Notes under the pieces: generated by a model | Databases searched by the model: none | The model's input: only the letters and a program-made list of their open reading frames with translations | What the model was told of the DNA's origin: nothing | Program-made: the position numbers and the translations under genes | Part shown: positions 1-8,566 of the stretch, one piece after another | How positions within the stretch are numbered: the first letter of the stretch is position 1 | Layout: every line of letters begins with the position of its first letter | Source of the DNA: an uncultured Lachnospiraceae bacterium | GTDB lineage: Bacteria > Bacillota > Clostridia > Lachnospirales > Lachnospiraceae | Length of the DNA: 64,000 nt | Reading direction: 5' to 3' | NCBI GenBank assembly: GCA_910587295.1 | Contig: CAJULP010000068.1 | Coordinates: 100,090-164,089, forward strand

Positions 1-1028
1 GTCCGCCGGAAGGATTCCGCAACTGTTTCCGCATCATCAAAACATCCAACACCCTCCAGCATCTGCTCCGTTGCCACAAAGGACAAATTCTCCGGGATAA
101 TGCTTAATCCTCCGTGGGTGACAAGATAGATGTTCCCATCATATCTGTAATACGCACACTGCCCCAGCCTGCGGTACAAATTTCGGACATCCTTTTTGCT
201 GATTCCGGCTCTTTCAAGGGCAGGGGCTGTCACCAGTTCAAACTCCGTCGCCCTGCCATTTCCGCAGCCCTGCCCGGACTCTCTGTTTGCCCACTGCCAG
301 AGCTCCCTCTCATGGTTTCCTTCCAGCAGGAGCACGTTTTTCCTTTCCATAATGGACAAAAGGAACTCCGCAACCTCTGCGTTCTCGGTTCCCCGGTCAA
401 GGTAATCGCCAACAAAGATGTACATTTCATCCTCTTTTATGCCGCCGTTGTCTGAAAGGTATTTCTGCAGGGCAGTATTGCACCCATGGATATCCCCGAT
501 GTGATGGACCTTTTCATAATGCGAAAAATCCCGCAGTTCCAGCCATACCGTGTCCAGCTCCCCCGGTCTGACCACTTTGATCCCGGAGGGCACCTTCTGG
601 GTCGCAAATCTTGCGTACATGGTGTCTATCACCGTTTCCGGAACCCGCCTGAAAGGCTCCCTCTCCCTGTTCCGCTTTTTTGCTTCTTCCACAGGCACGT
701 TCGTAAAATCAACACAGTAAGCCCGGTAGCGGAACTCGCTGCACAGCTCCTTATACTGGTTCAGCTCAGAAGTCCGGGAATTGGTGGCATCCACTACAGT
801 GAAGTCGCCCCTCTTCATCCGGCTTTTCAGCATGCGCCGCAGGGTTTTCCACACGGCATCGTCATTCTCCCCGCTGATCCTGCATGTACCATCCGTTCCC
901 AGTAACGGACTCTGGTACATAAGGCGTATGTCATCAGGCGACAGCGTGTACGGCTTTAAGCCGTTTTCTGATACCCATGCCGACTTGCCGCTGCCCGGCG
1001 CTCCCCTCAGTAAAAGCAATGTCCTCAT
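1..1028 (-). CDS. Polynucleotide kinase-phosphatase (P-loop kinase + metallophosphoesterase), 5' part
   Basis: Partial gene: 342 codons are visible and it runs off the left edge. The N-terminal half is a P-loop kinase with Walker A GAPGSGKS (residues 9-16) and a DATNS motif (80-84). The second half is a calcineurin-type phosphoesterase with GDIHG (178-182), GDYLDRG (207-213), GNHE (237-240) and THGG (304-307). This kinase-phosphatase order is that of Pnkp-type RNA-repair enzymes, which turn 2',3'-cyclic-phosphate and 5'-OH ends into ligatable ends. Whether a ligase domain follows lies outside the window. The start ATG overlaps the stop of the upstream gene in an ATGA, so translation is probably coupled. 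A phage-type kinase-phosphatase without a ligase is the main alternative. Confidence 0.8.
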   Translation of the reverse strand, partial: MRTLLLLRGAPGSGKSAWVSENGLKPYTLSPDDIRLMYQSPLLGTDGTCRISGENDDAVWKTLRRMLKSRMKRGDFTVVDATNSRTSELNQYKELCSEFRYRAYCVDFTNVPVEEAKKRNREREPFRRVPETVIDTMYARFATQKVPSGIKVVRPGELDTVWLELRDFSHYEKVHHIGDIHGCNTALQKYLSDNGGIKEDEMYIFVGDYLDRGTENAEVAEFLLSIMERKNVLLLEGNHERELWQWANRESGQGCGNGRATEFELVTAPALERAGISKKDVRNLYRRLGQCAYYRYDGNIYLVTHGGLSIIPENLSFVATEQMLEGVGCFDDAETVAESFRR

Positions 1029-1741
1029 TTCTTCTTCCTTTCTTCCCCATTGATTCTGCAAATTGTCTGATCTGAAAATATATAGCCTTTATAAGTATAC
1101 ATACCATAAGGCGGCGTGTCTTTCTCCCAGTCTTCATCGTCAAGCGTCTTGGCAATACAATAGTGCCAGTCATGACAGCATATCCTTTCGGGTACGAAAA
1201 ATATCGTATCATTTATCTCTTCTTCAATCAACCCTTCAAACCGTTTCCAGTTATCACAGCCTCCATCCTGTATCTTAAATGCCCAAGAACTCAACGCATT
1301 CTGCCCATGATATCCATATTTCCTTACTAATACTTTCTCGAAATAATCGTAAAGCTTTTTCCTGTCATACCGCAGTGTATATTTCCCCTGCCAGTGCTTT
1401 TTATCCAGCCTACTCCTTATCTTCGTCCACAGAGAACGCCGAAACTGAAGTTCCGGTCTGCAAAGGACCATGTGGCAGGTAAAGGGGTAATATTCCCCAT
1501 ATCCCGGCTGATTGCATGGAAAGTAGAGGAGTTTCCCCGGATCATCTGCCAGGATTGCCATAGCATAGCTGATACATGTAAATGCCTCGCGACTTGCATC
1601 TATCTGGCATCCATCCCTATCATGATCTCCTCCGGTACGGTCATATACATACATATTTTTAATAAAGGGAAAAACCAATACTTCATACACACGTCCTTTT
1701 TCATATACAGCATATTTATCCAGCTTCATTTTTTCTTTCAT
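1025..1741 (-). CDS. Hypothetical protein, coupled to the kinase-phosphatase
   Basis: A 238-residue protein I do not recognise. It is rich in aromatic residues, Cys and His, with no signal peptide or membrane segment. The N-terminus is Lys-rich, with a second Met at residue 5. Its stop overlaps the start of the kinase-phosphatase gene by 4 nt (ATGA), so the two are probably cotranslated and functionally linked, for example as an RNA-repair accessory or substrate-recognition protein. No strong ribosome site is seen ahead of either candidate Met. Function is unassigned. Confidence 0.6.
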   Translation of the reverse strand: MKEKMKLDKYAVYEKGRVYEVLVFPFIKNMYVYDRTGGDHDRDGCQIDASREAFTCISYAMAILADDPGKLLYFPCNQPGYGEYYPFTCHMVLCRPELQFRRSLWTKIRSRLDKKHWQGKYTLRYDRKKLYDYFEKVLVRKYGYHGQNALSSWAFKIQDGGCDNWKRFEGLIEEEINDTIFFVPERICCHDWHYCIAKTLDDEDWEKDTPPYGMYTYKGYIFSDQTICRINGEERKKK

Positions 1742-1843
1742 TTCTTTTCTACTGCCTCATTGACCTTATTAGTCAAATTGTTATGGTCAACCTCCTTCCT
1801 AAAAGCGTTGAATACACAGTTGGCTTGCTTCTGCAACAAATAA

Positions 1844-1868
1844 GGGAGAGTCCTTTGCGGATTCTCCC
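1844..1868 (-). terminator. Hairpin downstream of the lipoprotein gene
   Basis: A 10-bp stem with one G-T pair and a 5-nt loop lies 60 nt past the stop of the lipoprotein gene. On the minus strand it is followed by TTATTTG, a weak T tract. It is a plausible intrinsic terminator separating the zinc-ribbon/lipoprotein genes from the RNA-repair pair. Confidence 0.55.
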
Positions 1869-1927
1869 TGTTATCAACAAATTAATCCTCTATTAATTTT
1901 CCAGAAGCTGGATAATCATTACAATCC

Positions 1928-3382
1928 TCAATTTAATAATTCATAGAAGCCTTCTGCCCAATCATTCTCATCATCCGGTAAAGAAGTATACAGATATAAA
2001 CCACCTTCATAAAATGATATTACATATCCTGTGCCATTTCCATAAGTTTGATAGGATACTCCGTCAGTGCAATTTATAAGTTCTTCCATATCAGCATTTT
2101 CAAAGTCAACCTCACCACTTATAAATTTAAGACTGACTTTGTAGTCATCTGATATTGTAACGATACTATCTCCACCACCTACAATAAGATATTCACCAGG
2201 AACGATTCCACTTGTTGGTTTATTGGAATAGAAAGTACCATCAATAACATCAATTTTTCCTGTAATCCCTTCCGGTATATATCTATCCGGATTTGCATCT
2301 ATGACCGGATTCCCAATTCCACTTGAAGATGATTCCGCTGATCCTACTATGTTAGAAACTCCATCGCTGGTATATAGCCCATCCAAACCTCTATCGTCAA
2401 ATAATTCACCATCTACTGTTAAACCTTCTATTACTAAACCTCCATCGAAAAATGTAACAGTAAGCCCACTTCCTGATACTACATAATAATTAGGGATACT
2501 GGAATCTTTCGGAGTAAAAAGTGCTTCATCGATGATATTATTTCCTGAGCGCTGAGCAGAAAATTTATCTCCATTAACCGTGATAACAATAGCACCATCC
2601 ACTGATGTATAGGTACCATTTTGTGCCTCTATTGGAGCCATTCCTTCACTATCTGTTCCTGAAAAAGGATCATTAGCAGCTTCGATAGTTTCCACTTCTT
2701 TTGCAAACTGATTCAGAATAAAGCGAGGATTAACTTTAAATATCAATCCGCTTATTTCAAAATCAATATCTGAAGTTTCCGTAACACCGTACTGACTTGT
2801 GACGTAGGTCACAAATACAATTGTACCTTTTCTGCCGCCAGATCTAATAGTAGCTACTGTAGGGTATTGCTTAGTATTATTTACTATACAATATCCATTT
2901 TGCTGAACAAGTTCCACTGCTGCTTCTTTGGCTATTTCATAGTCATCAATAAACAAAACGGCGTCATTCTGATCGAGATAAATATCGTTATCACTATTAT
3001 TTGTTATCTCCATAGCGACATATACACCGATGGAGGTGTATATATTACCACCTACATCATTTCCATTTATATTATAGTCGATATCTATAACTTCGGCACT
3101 AATACCATCTCCATTTGTATAAACATTACCAAGATGAAGATAATCCTTATTTTCAGGAGCTGCATCAAGATTATCACTGTCTGTGATTCCTTCCTGCTGA
3201 TTGTTTTCTGCAACTTCCGGCTCTTTAATTTCGGCTGTTCCTTCTGCTATATTCTCTTCCTCTGCTATCTCTTCTTTTGCAGCAGGAGCAGGTTCCGGCT
3301 GTTCTGTATTTCCACAGGCTGAAATTAATCCTACCAATAATACTGCAATAGTTACAACGACCCATTTAATTTTCTTTTTCAT
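1928..3382 (-). CDS. Lipoprotein with DUF4352-like domain
   Basis: A secreted lipoprotein of 484 residues. The start chosen is the ATG with AGAGGAAG upstream; an in-frame Met 21 codons earlier has no ribosome site. The N-terminus is KKKIK, a hydrophobic stretch and a lipobox ending LISAC (Cys23). An acidic Glu/Pro/Ala-rich linker follows. Residues around 80-210 look like a DUF4352/telokin-type beta domain (EITNNSDNDIYL). The C-terminal half holds beta-rich segments with repeated GTYTS/GLYTSDG/GTFYSN-type turns, suggesting two or three copies of a small module. It lies downstream of two zinc-ribbon genes on the same strand. Surface exposure is likely; the ligand is unknown. Confidence 0.7.
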   Translation of the reverse strand: MKKKIKWVVVTIAVLLVGLISACGNTEQPEPAPAAKEEIAEEENIAEGTAEIKEPEVAENNQQEGITDSDNLDAAPENKDYLHLGNVYTNGDGISAEVIDIDYNINGNDVGGNIYTSIGVYVAMEITNNSDNDIYLDQNDAVLFIDDYEIAKEAAVELVQQNGYCIVNNTKQYPTVATIRSGGRKGTIVFVTYVTSQYGVTETSDIDFEISGLIFKVNPRFILNQFAKEVETIEAANDPFSGTDSEGMAPIEAQNGTYTSVDGAIVITVNGDKFSAQRSGNNIIDEALFTPKDSSIPNYYVVSGSGLTVTFFDGGLVIEGLTVDGELFDDRGLDGLYTSDGVSNIVGSAESSSSGIGNPVIDANPDRYIPEGITGKIDVIDGTFYSNKPTSGIVPGEYLIVGGGDSIVTISDDYKVSLKFISGEVDFENADMEELINCTDGVSYQTYGNGTGYVISFYEGGLYLYTSLPDDENDWAEGFYELLN

Positions 3383-3500
3383 TTTTTTATCTTCCTCTTT
3401 TGTTTCTTTAGGCTTGTTCATATAGATTCTCTTATATAATTCCATTTTGGTTTTTAGCTATCTTCTTGTATTGTAAAAATCAAAATTTTGTACAAAATAC

Positions 3501-4361
3501 TTAAATGCTCATTACTAAAATAAAAATCCCAATCAACATAACTATGGATATGCAACTACAAATTAAACCAGCCTTAGCTTGTCCTCTCATAACACCTTGT
3601 TTTTTCCCTTGAAATGCAAAGATTATTCCCAAAATTTCAGGAAGAAACCAACATCCTAATGTACATAATGAAAAAATTCCAAATATTAGGGATAACATTG
3701 CCATTACTTTTCCCTCTTTTTTCAGTTTTTGTTCTTCCTCTTTTTGTTGCTTAGCTCGTTCAATTTCTTCTTGTTTCTCATACTCTATCCGTTCCCTTTC
3801 TTTCCGTTCTTCCTCTTTTCTATTCGCCTCTGCTCTCTTCTCTGCCGCTATTCTATCTTCTTCTGTCTTTTTTTCAGCTTGTATTTTATCTGAAATATTT
3901 CTTTTACGTTCTTGATAAGAATCTCTTTCTTCTATTATTTTCTTTCTTATTTCAATATCCGCATAATCCAACGCTTTAGCAAAATATGTATCATTCATTT
4001 TATATTTCACTAGCATTTCCTCTGAAAACGTTTCTTCCCAAAAATCTATGGGTTTAGAGGCTTCCCACCAGACCCTGTAGTCTGAACTTTTTTGTTTTAT
4101 TAGCCTTTTTAATAAATTTTGTGCCCGATTATAGTACAGATGCTCGCTATCTTGCTCTTGCATAGCTTCTTTTTTTTCTCTGCTCTGCTCATAGTAAAAC
4201 AAAATATCGTCAAGTGCCTTGTTTATATCAGCAATTTTTTCTTTCTCCTCACAATCATCTGCAATTACTTTCTCTTCAAATTCACTCAAATCATTTTTCG
4301 TTCCACATTCAGGACAAAAAACACCCTCCGTAAATTCAAATCCACATTTGCTACATTTCAT
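3501..4361 (-). CDS. Zinc-ribbon, coiled-coil, DUF4190-like membrane protein
   Basis: A 286-residue protein. The start is the ATG giving MKCSKCG, with GGAGG 8 nt upstream; an upstream in-frame ATG is less likely. A zinc ribbon, CSKCG...CPECG, occupies about residues 3-21. A long charged helix rich in KEEERKERER (about 170-220) is a clear coiled coil. The C-terminus has two membrane helices separated by a short FQGKKQG loop, the layout of DUF4190. The soluble part should be cytoplasmic. It sits between a second zinc-ribbon protein and the lipoprotein, all on one strand, so the three may form a membrane-associated set. No catalytic motif is seen. Confidence 0.7.
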   Translation of the reverse strand: MKCSKCGFEFTEGVFCPECGTKNDLSEFEEKVIADDCEEKEKIADINKALDDILFYYEQSREKKEAMQEQDSEHLYYNRAQNLLKRLIKQKSSDYRVWWEASKPIDFWEETFSEEMLVKYKMNDTYFAKALDYADIEIRKKIIEERDSYQERKRNISDKIQAEKKTEEDRIAAEKRAEANRKEEERKERERIEYEKQEEIERAKQQKEEEQKLKKEGKVMAMLSLIFGIFSLCTLGCWFLPEILGIIFAFQGKKQGVMRGQAKAGLICSCISIVMLIGIFILVMSI

Positions 4362-4405
4362 ACCCTTTTCCTCCTTGCATTCTGTTTTCATTTCATATTT
4401 CATCT

Positions 4406-6415
4406 TCAGCCATACTTATTAGCTTTCCCACAATAATTACAAAATTTAATTGTTCGTATAATCTTTTTACCACAGTATGGGCAAAATATAGTTTGGGATT
4501 TTTCTTTTATAATACCTTTCCCTATTAAAAATTGAATTAGCAAATCACATGCATCATCTTTACTTAAGTTATTCTCTGCCGCATATATCTCCATTATTTC
4601 CCATATTTTTTTAGCACATCGTTTTACAAAACGCATATGCCTTTCTTCTTGAGACATATAGTACGTTTCAAAAAATACTTGTAAGCATGAATACAAAAAT
4701 CTTCTCGACGCAGGTTTTTCTGAATTTAGATCAATTATAATTTCACTACCATCACCACTAACACTAATTGCGTGAGCTACATCATCATAGCTAATATCTG
4801 AGATCTGTGCTAGTGGAATAGTCATACTTGGATTAAGGTTACACAATAATGAATTTGTTAAAACAAATCCTTTTCCACCAAACATAGTTCCAAAGACAGC
4901 TTTATTTTGATACATAAGAATAATATCCGTTTCCTGAAGTTTCCATTTATTTTTTATTTTTACATCCGGTATCTGTTTTTCATCTCCCCTTACCCAGACT
5001 TCTTTTAATAATCCGTCCAATTCCAATTTTTCTTTATGAATCTTATCTATAAACTCATCCACCGTAGTGTCATCAGTTATTTCCAATATGGTTTCTGCCG
5101 ATGCCAAACAGAATTCCGCATCTAAACACCATTTAAGAAAATTATCTAAATGCACACAAAACGGTACTAATTGGGGAAGCGAAGTGCTTCCTATAACTTG
5201 AATAATTTCTTTTTTTATTGATTTTAATTTTACATATGTACAAGGCTTATACTCTGAAAAATTTATATCTTTGTAATCTTTATGGTTTTCCAAATACCGA
5301 TTAACCAGTTTGCGTTTTTTCATATTGGAAAAAAGCTGTGAAAAATCGTCCTGCATTTCCCAAAACTTCATAAAACGAATCAAATCATCTATGCTATTTT
5401 CCTCTCCGCTCGAAATAAGTTCCGAAATAATATCATTAATAATCAGTGCCATCATTCCACACTCGCAAAGTGGGAATCCATAAAGCGCTTCTATTGCTTT
5501 CACTGCTAATTTTCTTGTATTTTTCTCATACTGCCTTGCATGTGCCCATTTTTCTGTTGCATTAAAATCCGTACCAATACCTGACGTAAATCCTTTATCC
5601 TCCAATAATATTGCCAATCCCATATCTGCACACAAAATGCACCGCCTAAAGCCATCACATAATTCCTTTTGAGTATCCTCCGCATTATATAGACGCTGTG
5701 TAATCTGTGCCACTTTAGAGTTATCACGACTATCTACAATAGAGTCACCAATTGCCCTTCCAGCATCCGTCACGGCATTTAGTACACCTGCTTTCATTGC
5801 TCCCGAAATGGCACCTCTCAGTCCAAAACCTCCACCTTGCCAACGATCTCTTCCTGCACGCTCGTGCTCTTTCATCTGTTGATATTCATTAGCCTCATGA
5901 ATTACTGAATCATAAGTATCTACTATTCCTTTTATTTTGTTCCAATAATTTATATTAAACTTCTTTTTAAACTCGTCCACAGTTATATATATATCATATT
6001 CATATAGAATCTTTACGTTTTCATCGACCGTACCATCTATTACTTTTTTTACCCATGGAGTTACCTCATCCCAAACCTTTTCCATCGTCTTGGCTTTTGC
6101 ATATCTATCTTTTAATTCTTTTTCATATATAGCAGCCTTCCTATTATGCAATTTCATCATATCTATGTATAGCTTTTGGCTTTTGTCATAATACTTTTCC
6201 TGTCCAAGTATAGAAAAACCATCTAATATTTCAATAGTCAAATTATCGTCCACTTCAGCTTCATTATCCTTTTCATATACAATCTCCTCTTCTTTAGTTC
6301 TGCCTTCATCAATTATTTCTTTTTCAAAATATGACGATGGACAACCACAATTTGGACATACCTCAGCCCTGCCAGAAACCATTTTCCCACAATCCGGACA
6401 CCTCATTAACGCCAT
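4406..6415 (-). CDS. Large protein with zinc ribbons at both ends
   Basis: A 669-residue protein, start supported by AAGGAAGG. The N-terminal ribbon is CPDCG...CPNCG (about residues 6-24); a C-terminal one is CPYCG...CNYCG within the last 30 residues. Between about 190 and 230 is a small-residue region (GGGFGLRGAISGAMKAG) that resembles a glycine-zipper membrane-active segment. Around residue 500-560 is a PH-like beta segment (KAVFGTMFGGKGFVLT...ISDISYDD) of the kind found in bacterial PH-domain proteins. The middle is helical. No enzyme motif is visible. It is the first gene of the three-gene zinc-ribbon/lipoprotein set and is AT-rich, in keeping with horizontal acquisition. Function unknown. 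Confidence 0.7.
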   Translation of the reverse strand: MALMRCPDCGKMVSGRAEVCPNCGCPSSYFEKEIIDEGRTKEEEIVYEKDNEAEVDDNLTIEILDGFSILGQEKYYDKSQKLYIDMMKLHNRKAAIYEKELKDRYAKAKTMEKVWDEVTPWVKKVIDGTVDENVKILYEYDIYITVDEFKKKFNINYWNKIKGIVDTYDSVIHEANEYQQMKEHERAGRDRWQGGGFGLRGAISGAMKAGVLNAVTDAGRAIGDSIVDSRDNSKVAQITQRLYNAEDTQKELCDGFRRCILCADMGLAILLEDKGFTSGIGTDFNATEKWAHARQYEKNTRKLAVKAIEALYGFPLCECGMMALIINDIISELISSGEENSIDDLIRFMKFWEMQDDFSQLFSNMKKRKLVNRYLENHKDYKDINFSEYKPCTYVKLKSIKKEIIQVIGSTSLPQLVPFCVHLDNFLKWCLDAEFCLASAETILEITDDTTVDEFIDKIHKEKLELDGLLKEVWVRGDEKQIPDVKIKNKWKLQETDIILMYQNKAVFGTMFGGKGFVLTNSLLCNLNPSMTIPLAQISDISYDDVAHAISVSGDGSEIIIDLNSEKPASRRFLYSCLQVFFETYYMSQEERHMRFVKRCAKKIWEIMEIYAAENNLSKDDACDLLIQFLIGKGIIKEKSQTIFCPYCGKKIIRTIKFCNYCGKANKYG

Positions 6416-6531
6416 AATATATACCTTCCTTTATATAAATGATTCTTATAATTTCCTCGCCTTAGGCTGCTTGTGAAATCCTATTACTATAATTCATTTC
6501 CATTTTACACCAAAAAATTGCAGTGCGCAAG

Positions 6532-6596
6532 AGCACCTTGTTTATAAGCACACTGTTTAAAAGCAACTTTTTTTAACGCACTTGTTCTAATATAAT
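6532..6596 (+). repeat. Four tandem 15-bp repeats and -10 box before the XRE gene
   Basis: Repeat units begin at 6532, 6547, 6562 and 6577, each close to AGCACnnTGTTTAnA, at an exact 15-bp spacing. The last unit runs into a consensus -10 box TATAAT at 6591-6596. No good -35 box is seen at the right distance, so the promoter probably depends on, or is blocked by, a protein bound to the repeats. The zinc-ribbon gene starting at 6415 is divergent, so the repeats could control both directions. Confidence 0.6.
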
Positions 6597-6615
6597 TTAA
6601 AAAAGGAGTAATAAC

Positions 6616-6831
6616 ATGAAGATCCGTTTAAGAATCAAAGAAATCCTTGAAGAAAAAGGAAAGACAAATTACTGGCTCAGCCAGCAGCTTGGGATGTGCT
6701 ACAGAAACTACCACAACATTGTCACCAACCAGACATCCGCCATCCGTTTCGATACCATGGAAAGACTGTGTGAAATCCTGCAGGTTCCGGTAGGAGACTT
6801 ATTTGAACAGGTGGATGATAAAAAAGAGTAA
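6616..6831 (+). CDS. Small XRE/Cro-type transcription regulator
   Basis: A 71-residue helix-turn-helix protein of the short HTH_26/YozG type: KIRLRIKEILEEKGKTNYWLSQ followed by the recognition region YRNYHNIVTNQTSAIRFDTMERLCEILQVPVGDLFE. Nothing follows the DNA-binding domain. The ribosome site is AAAAAGGAG, 9 nt before the ATG. It lies next to the tandem 15-bp repeats and is followed by its own terminator, so it is probably a single-gene autoregulated unit that may also control the divergent zinc-ribbon gene. Confidence 0.85.
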   Translation: MKIRLRIKEILEEKGKTNYWLSQQLGMCYRNYHNIVTNQTSAIRFDTMERLCEILQVPVGDLFEQVDDKKE

Positions 6832-6872
6832 GAGAGACCAGTCTCTGCAAAGCAGACAGTCTCTCTTTGTTT
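6831..6872 (+). terminator. Terminator of the XRE gene
   Basis: An interrupted stem starts on the stop codon: AGAGAGAC (6831-6838) pairs with GTCTCTCT (6859-6866), with an inner GTCT/TGC...GCA/AC extension. TTGTTTCTG follows. Confidence 0.65.
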
Positions 6873-6904
6873 CTGACAAATTCCATATTTTAAGTTTCTT
6901 AATG

Positions 6905-7561
6905 TTACGTTTCTATATGATACCCATAGGGAACGTCCTTGTGTCCGTCAAGGGCATTCCCTTCGCCATTCAAAAATTCCAGCACTTCTATTGCCCCTGT
7001 AACCATAATCTGATATCTGCACAAGATTTCATTAAATATTCCCTCCCGCTGTTTAATTTCCGGTAATGTCGTATGCCATTTCCACCCATTTTGGAAATTA
7101 ATAGTATTCACCGCAAAATGGATATGGCAACGCTTTTCCGGCTCCCAATGCACGGCAAATACCGCCTGATGCCCCATCTGAAAATAAACCTGGCAGCATT
7201 CCATGCCGACCTGCCAAAGTACCTCCGGATTTCTTCCAAGCCGTTCAAACTCACAATCTTTCAGGTTCAGGACTTCATGGTACATCCTTCTGCCTCTCCT
7301 GCTGTTGATCCCATAAACATACTGCACATAACGGAATTGCTGAATCATGTTGTCAACGGAGTGGAAATAATCAGCACCTACAGCGCCATAGTTGATCAAA
7401 TCATCTCCCCTTTCCTCGTTTTCCCTTGTTCTTGTGACATAATGAAGGACATTCTCCACTGCGTCTTCATTCGTATAATTTCCTTTTTTATAACGTGCCC
7501 TGTTATTGTTTCCTTCTTTATTTCCTTTATTTTCCCTTGTCGGTATCCCTAAAATTCCCAT
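6905..7561 (-). CDS. Small relaxase / mobilization nuclease
   Basis: A 218-residue protein with features of the relaxase/mobilisation nuclease domain: an N-terminal HYVTRT segment near residue 40, and a metal-binding HIHFAVNTINFQNG motif around residues 148-161. It would nick oriT and covalently hold the transferred strand. It is short for a relaxase, with no C-terminal helicase or primase region, so it is either a minimal mobilization enzyme or C-terminally truncated. It overlaps the upstream MobC-like gene by 13 nt, the usual mobC-mobA arrangement. It lacks conjugation machinery here and would depend on a helper element. MOB class is not certain. Confidence 0.75.
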   Translation of the reverse strand: MGILGIPTRENKGNKEGNNNRARYKKGNYTNEDAVENVLHYVTRTRENEERGDDLINYGAVGADYFHSVDNMIQQFRYVQYVYGINSRRGRRMYHEVLNLKDCEFERLGRNPEVLWQVGMECCQVYFQMGHQAVFAVHWEPEKRCHIHFAVNTINFQNGWKWHTTLPEIKQREGIFNEILCRYQIMVTGAIEVLEFLNGEGNALDGHKDVPYGYHIET

Positions 7562-7860
7562 AAATTAGACATCCTTTCTTCATACTCTAAAATTTGTTCC
7601 CTTATCTCTTTTGGTCCGTCTTCAAGGCTCATTATCATCTGGTTCATGGCTTCCTGCGTCTCAACTAATGACCTGACTTTCCCCTTATCATACCGTGTCT
7701 TTCTTTTTAAACCCGCTTCAACGCAATCCAATATGAATTCGCTTTTTTTCTCGCCCATACTTTTTGCTTTCGCCTCAATCTGTCTGTCCTGTTCAGCGGT
7801 ACAACGAAATGATACATTCACAGTTTTCTTATTCCCTATTGGCATTTTTCTTTTTTTCAT
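7549..7860 (-). CDS. MobC-like ribbon-helix-helix relaxosome protein
   Basis: A 103-residue basic protein: after a Lys/Arg-rich start comes TVNVSFRCTAEQDRQIEAKAKSMG, a ribbon-helix-helix fold, then SEFILDCVEAGL and a helical C-terminus. Plasmid mobilization accessory proteins have this architecture and bind near oriT to recruit the relaxase. The ribosome site is AGGAGGAAAGGTT. It is the first gene of the mobilization pair, immediately downstream of the 23-bp inverted repeat proposed as oriT. Confidence 0.75.
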   Translation of the reverse strand: MKKRKMPIGNKKTVNVSFRCTAEQDRQIEAKAKSMGEKKSEFILDCVEAGLKRKTRYDKGKVRSLVETQEAMNQMIMSLEDGPKEIREQILEYEERMSNLWEF

Positions 7861-7976
7861 AACCTTTCCTCCTGATATAACCGTGTAATGGTTTTGAATA
7901 TAAGATATCCTGATAATATATATAAATTATTTTAGTATATTTCTTATTTCAATATTATTAAATTGATTAAGTTATA

Positions 7977-8033
7977 TTAGTATATCACTATCGTTCTGCT
8001 CACTTCGTTCGCAGAACGATAGTGATATACTAA
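7977..8033. other. Perfect 23-bp inverted repeat, candidate oriT
   Basis: Left arm 7977-7999 and right arm 8011-8033 are exact reverse complements, separated by the 11-nt spacer TCACTTCGTTC. A further copy of the arm end (TTAGTATAT) lies at about 7932-7940. It sits about 120 bp upstream of the mobC-relaxase pair, the usual place for oriT. The rest of the 391-bp interval 7861-8251 is AT-rich and shows no gene. A rho-independent terminator is unlikely because there is no T tract and no gene reading into it closely. The nic site cannot be placed from sequence alone. Confidence 0.5.
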
Positions 8034-8251
8034 ATACGCAAAATGTATTACATAATATATCTCTTATTTAAAGCACACCAAATCACCGACATTTTTCATT
8101 TCTTTAAATTTGTTTACTTTTATGTTGGAAGCTTTCATAATTTTTAACTTTTCTCTGCTTGCTTTCACTAGATTTCATTCGGCATACCTTTCATTATCTG
8201 TAAGTAAAGACATCATTAACAATTTAATAAAAACGACAGGAGGTGCTGAAA

Positions 8252-8437
8252 ATGCTGGATGATTATCAGGATATTATGACCGTACCTGAAATTGCCGAGA
8301 TTCTGTATATTGGAAAAAACCGTGTATATGAACTGCTGGAAAGCGGCACTATAAAAGGCTTCAGGATTGGTCGCGTATGGAAGATTCCAAAAAAAGCCCT
8401 GGAAGAATATATTCTGATGCAGAGCAGGTTAAAATGA
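8252..8437 (+). CDS. Excisionase-type helix-turn-helix protein
   Basis: A 61-residue protein of the HTH_17 (MerR/excisionase-like) family: MTVPEIAEILYIGKNRVYELLESGTIKGFRIGRVWKIPKKALEEYI, the whole domain with almost nothing else. The start at 8252 is supported by ACAGGAGGT 8 nt upstream; a GTG at 8243 lies inside that ribosome site. It lies between the oriT candidate and the LPD28 cluster, on the opposite strand to integrase. It may be a recombination directionality factor or a small repressor. Confidence 0.75.
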   Translation: MLDDYQDIMTVPEIAEILYIGKNRVYELLESGTIKGFRIGRVWKIPKKALEEYILMQSRLK

Positions 8438-8448
8438 AAACCAACTAT

Positions 8449-8507
8449 TCCGGTCAGATGATATACCTCTGGTAGGAGTAATTCAGAGATCCTATGCACT
8501 GACCGGA
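8449..8507. other. Two-tier stem-loop after the excisionase-type gene
   Basis: TCCGGTCAG (8449-8457) pairs with CTGACCGGA (8499-8507). Inside, TAGGA (8473-8477) pairs with TCCTA (8490-8494). There is no T tract, so it is not a typical terminator. It could be a structured RNA end, a recombination site or a single-strand origin. Confidence 0.35.
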
Positions 8508-8566
8508 GCTACCGGGAATTTCTTTCACCTTTATGTCCACTCAAAATACAGCATCTGCCTTTTCTG

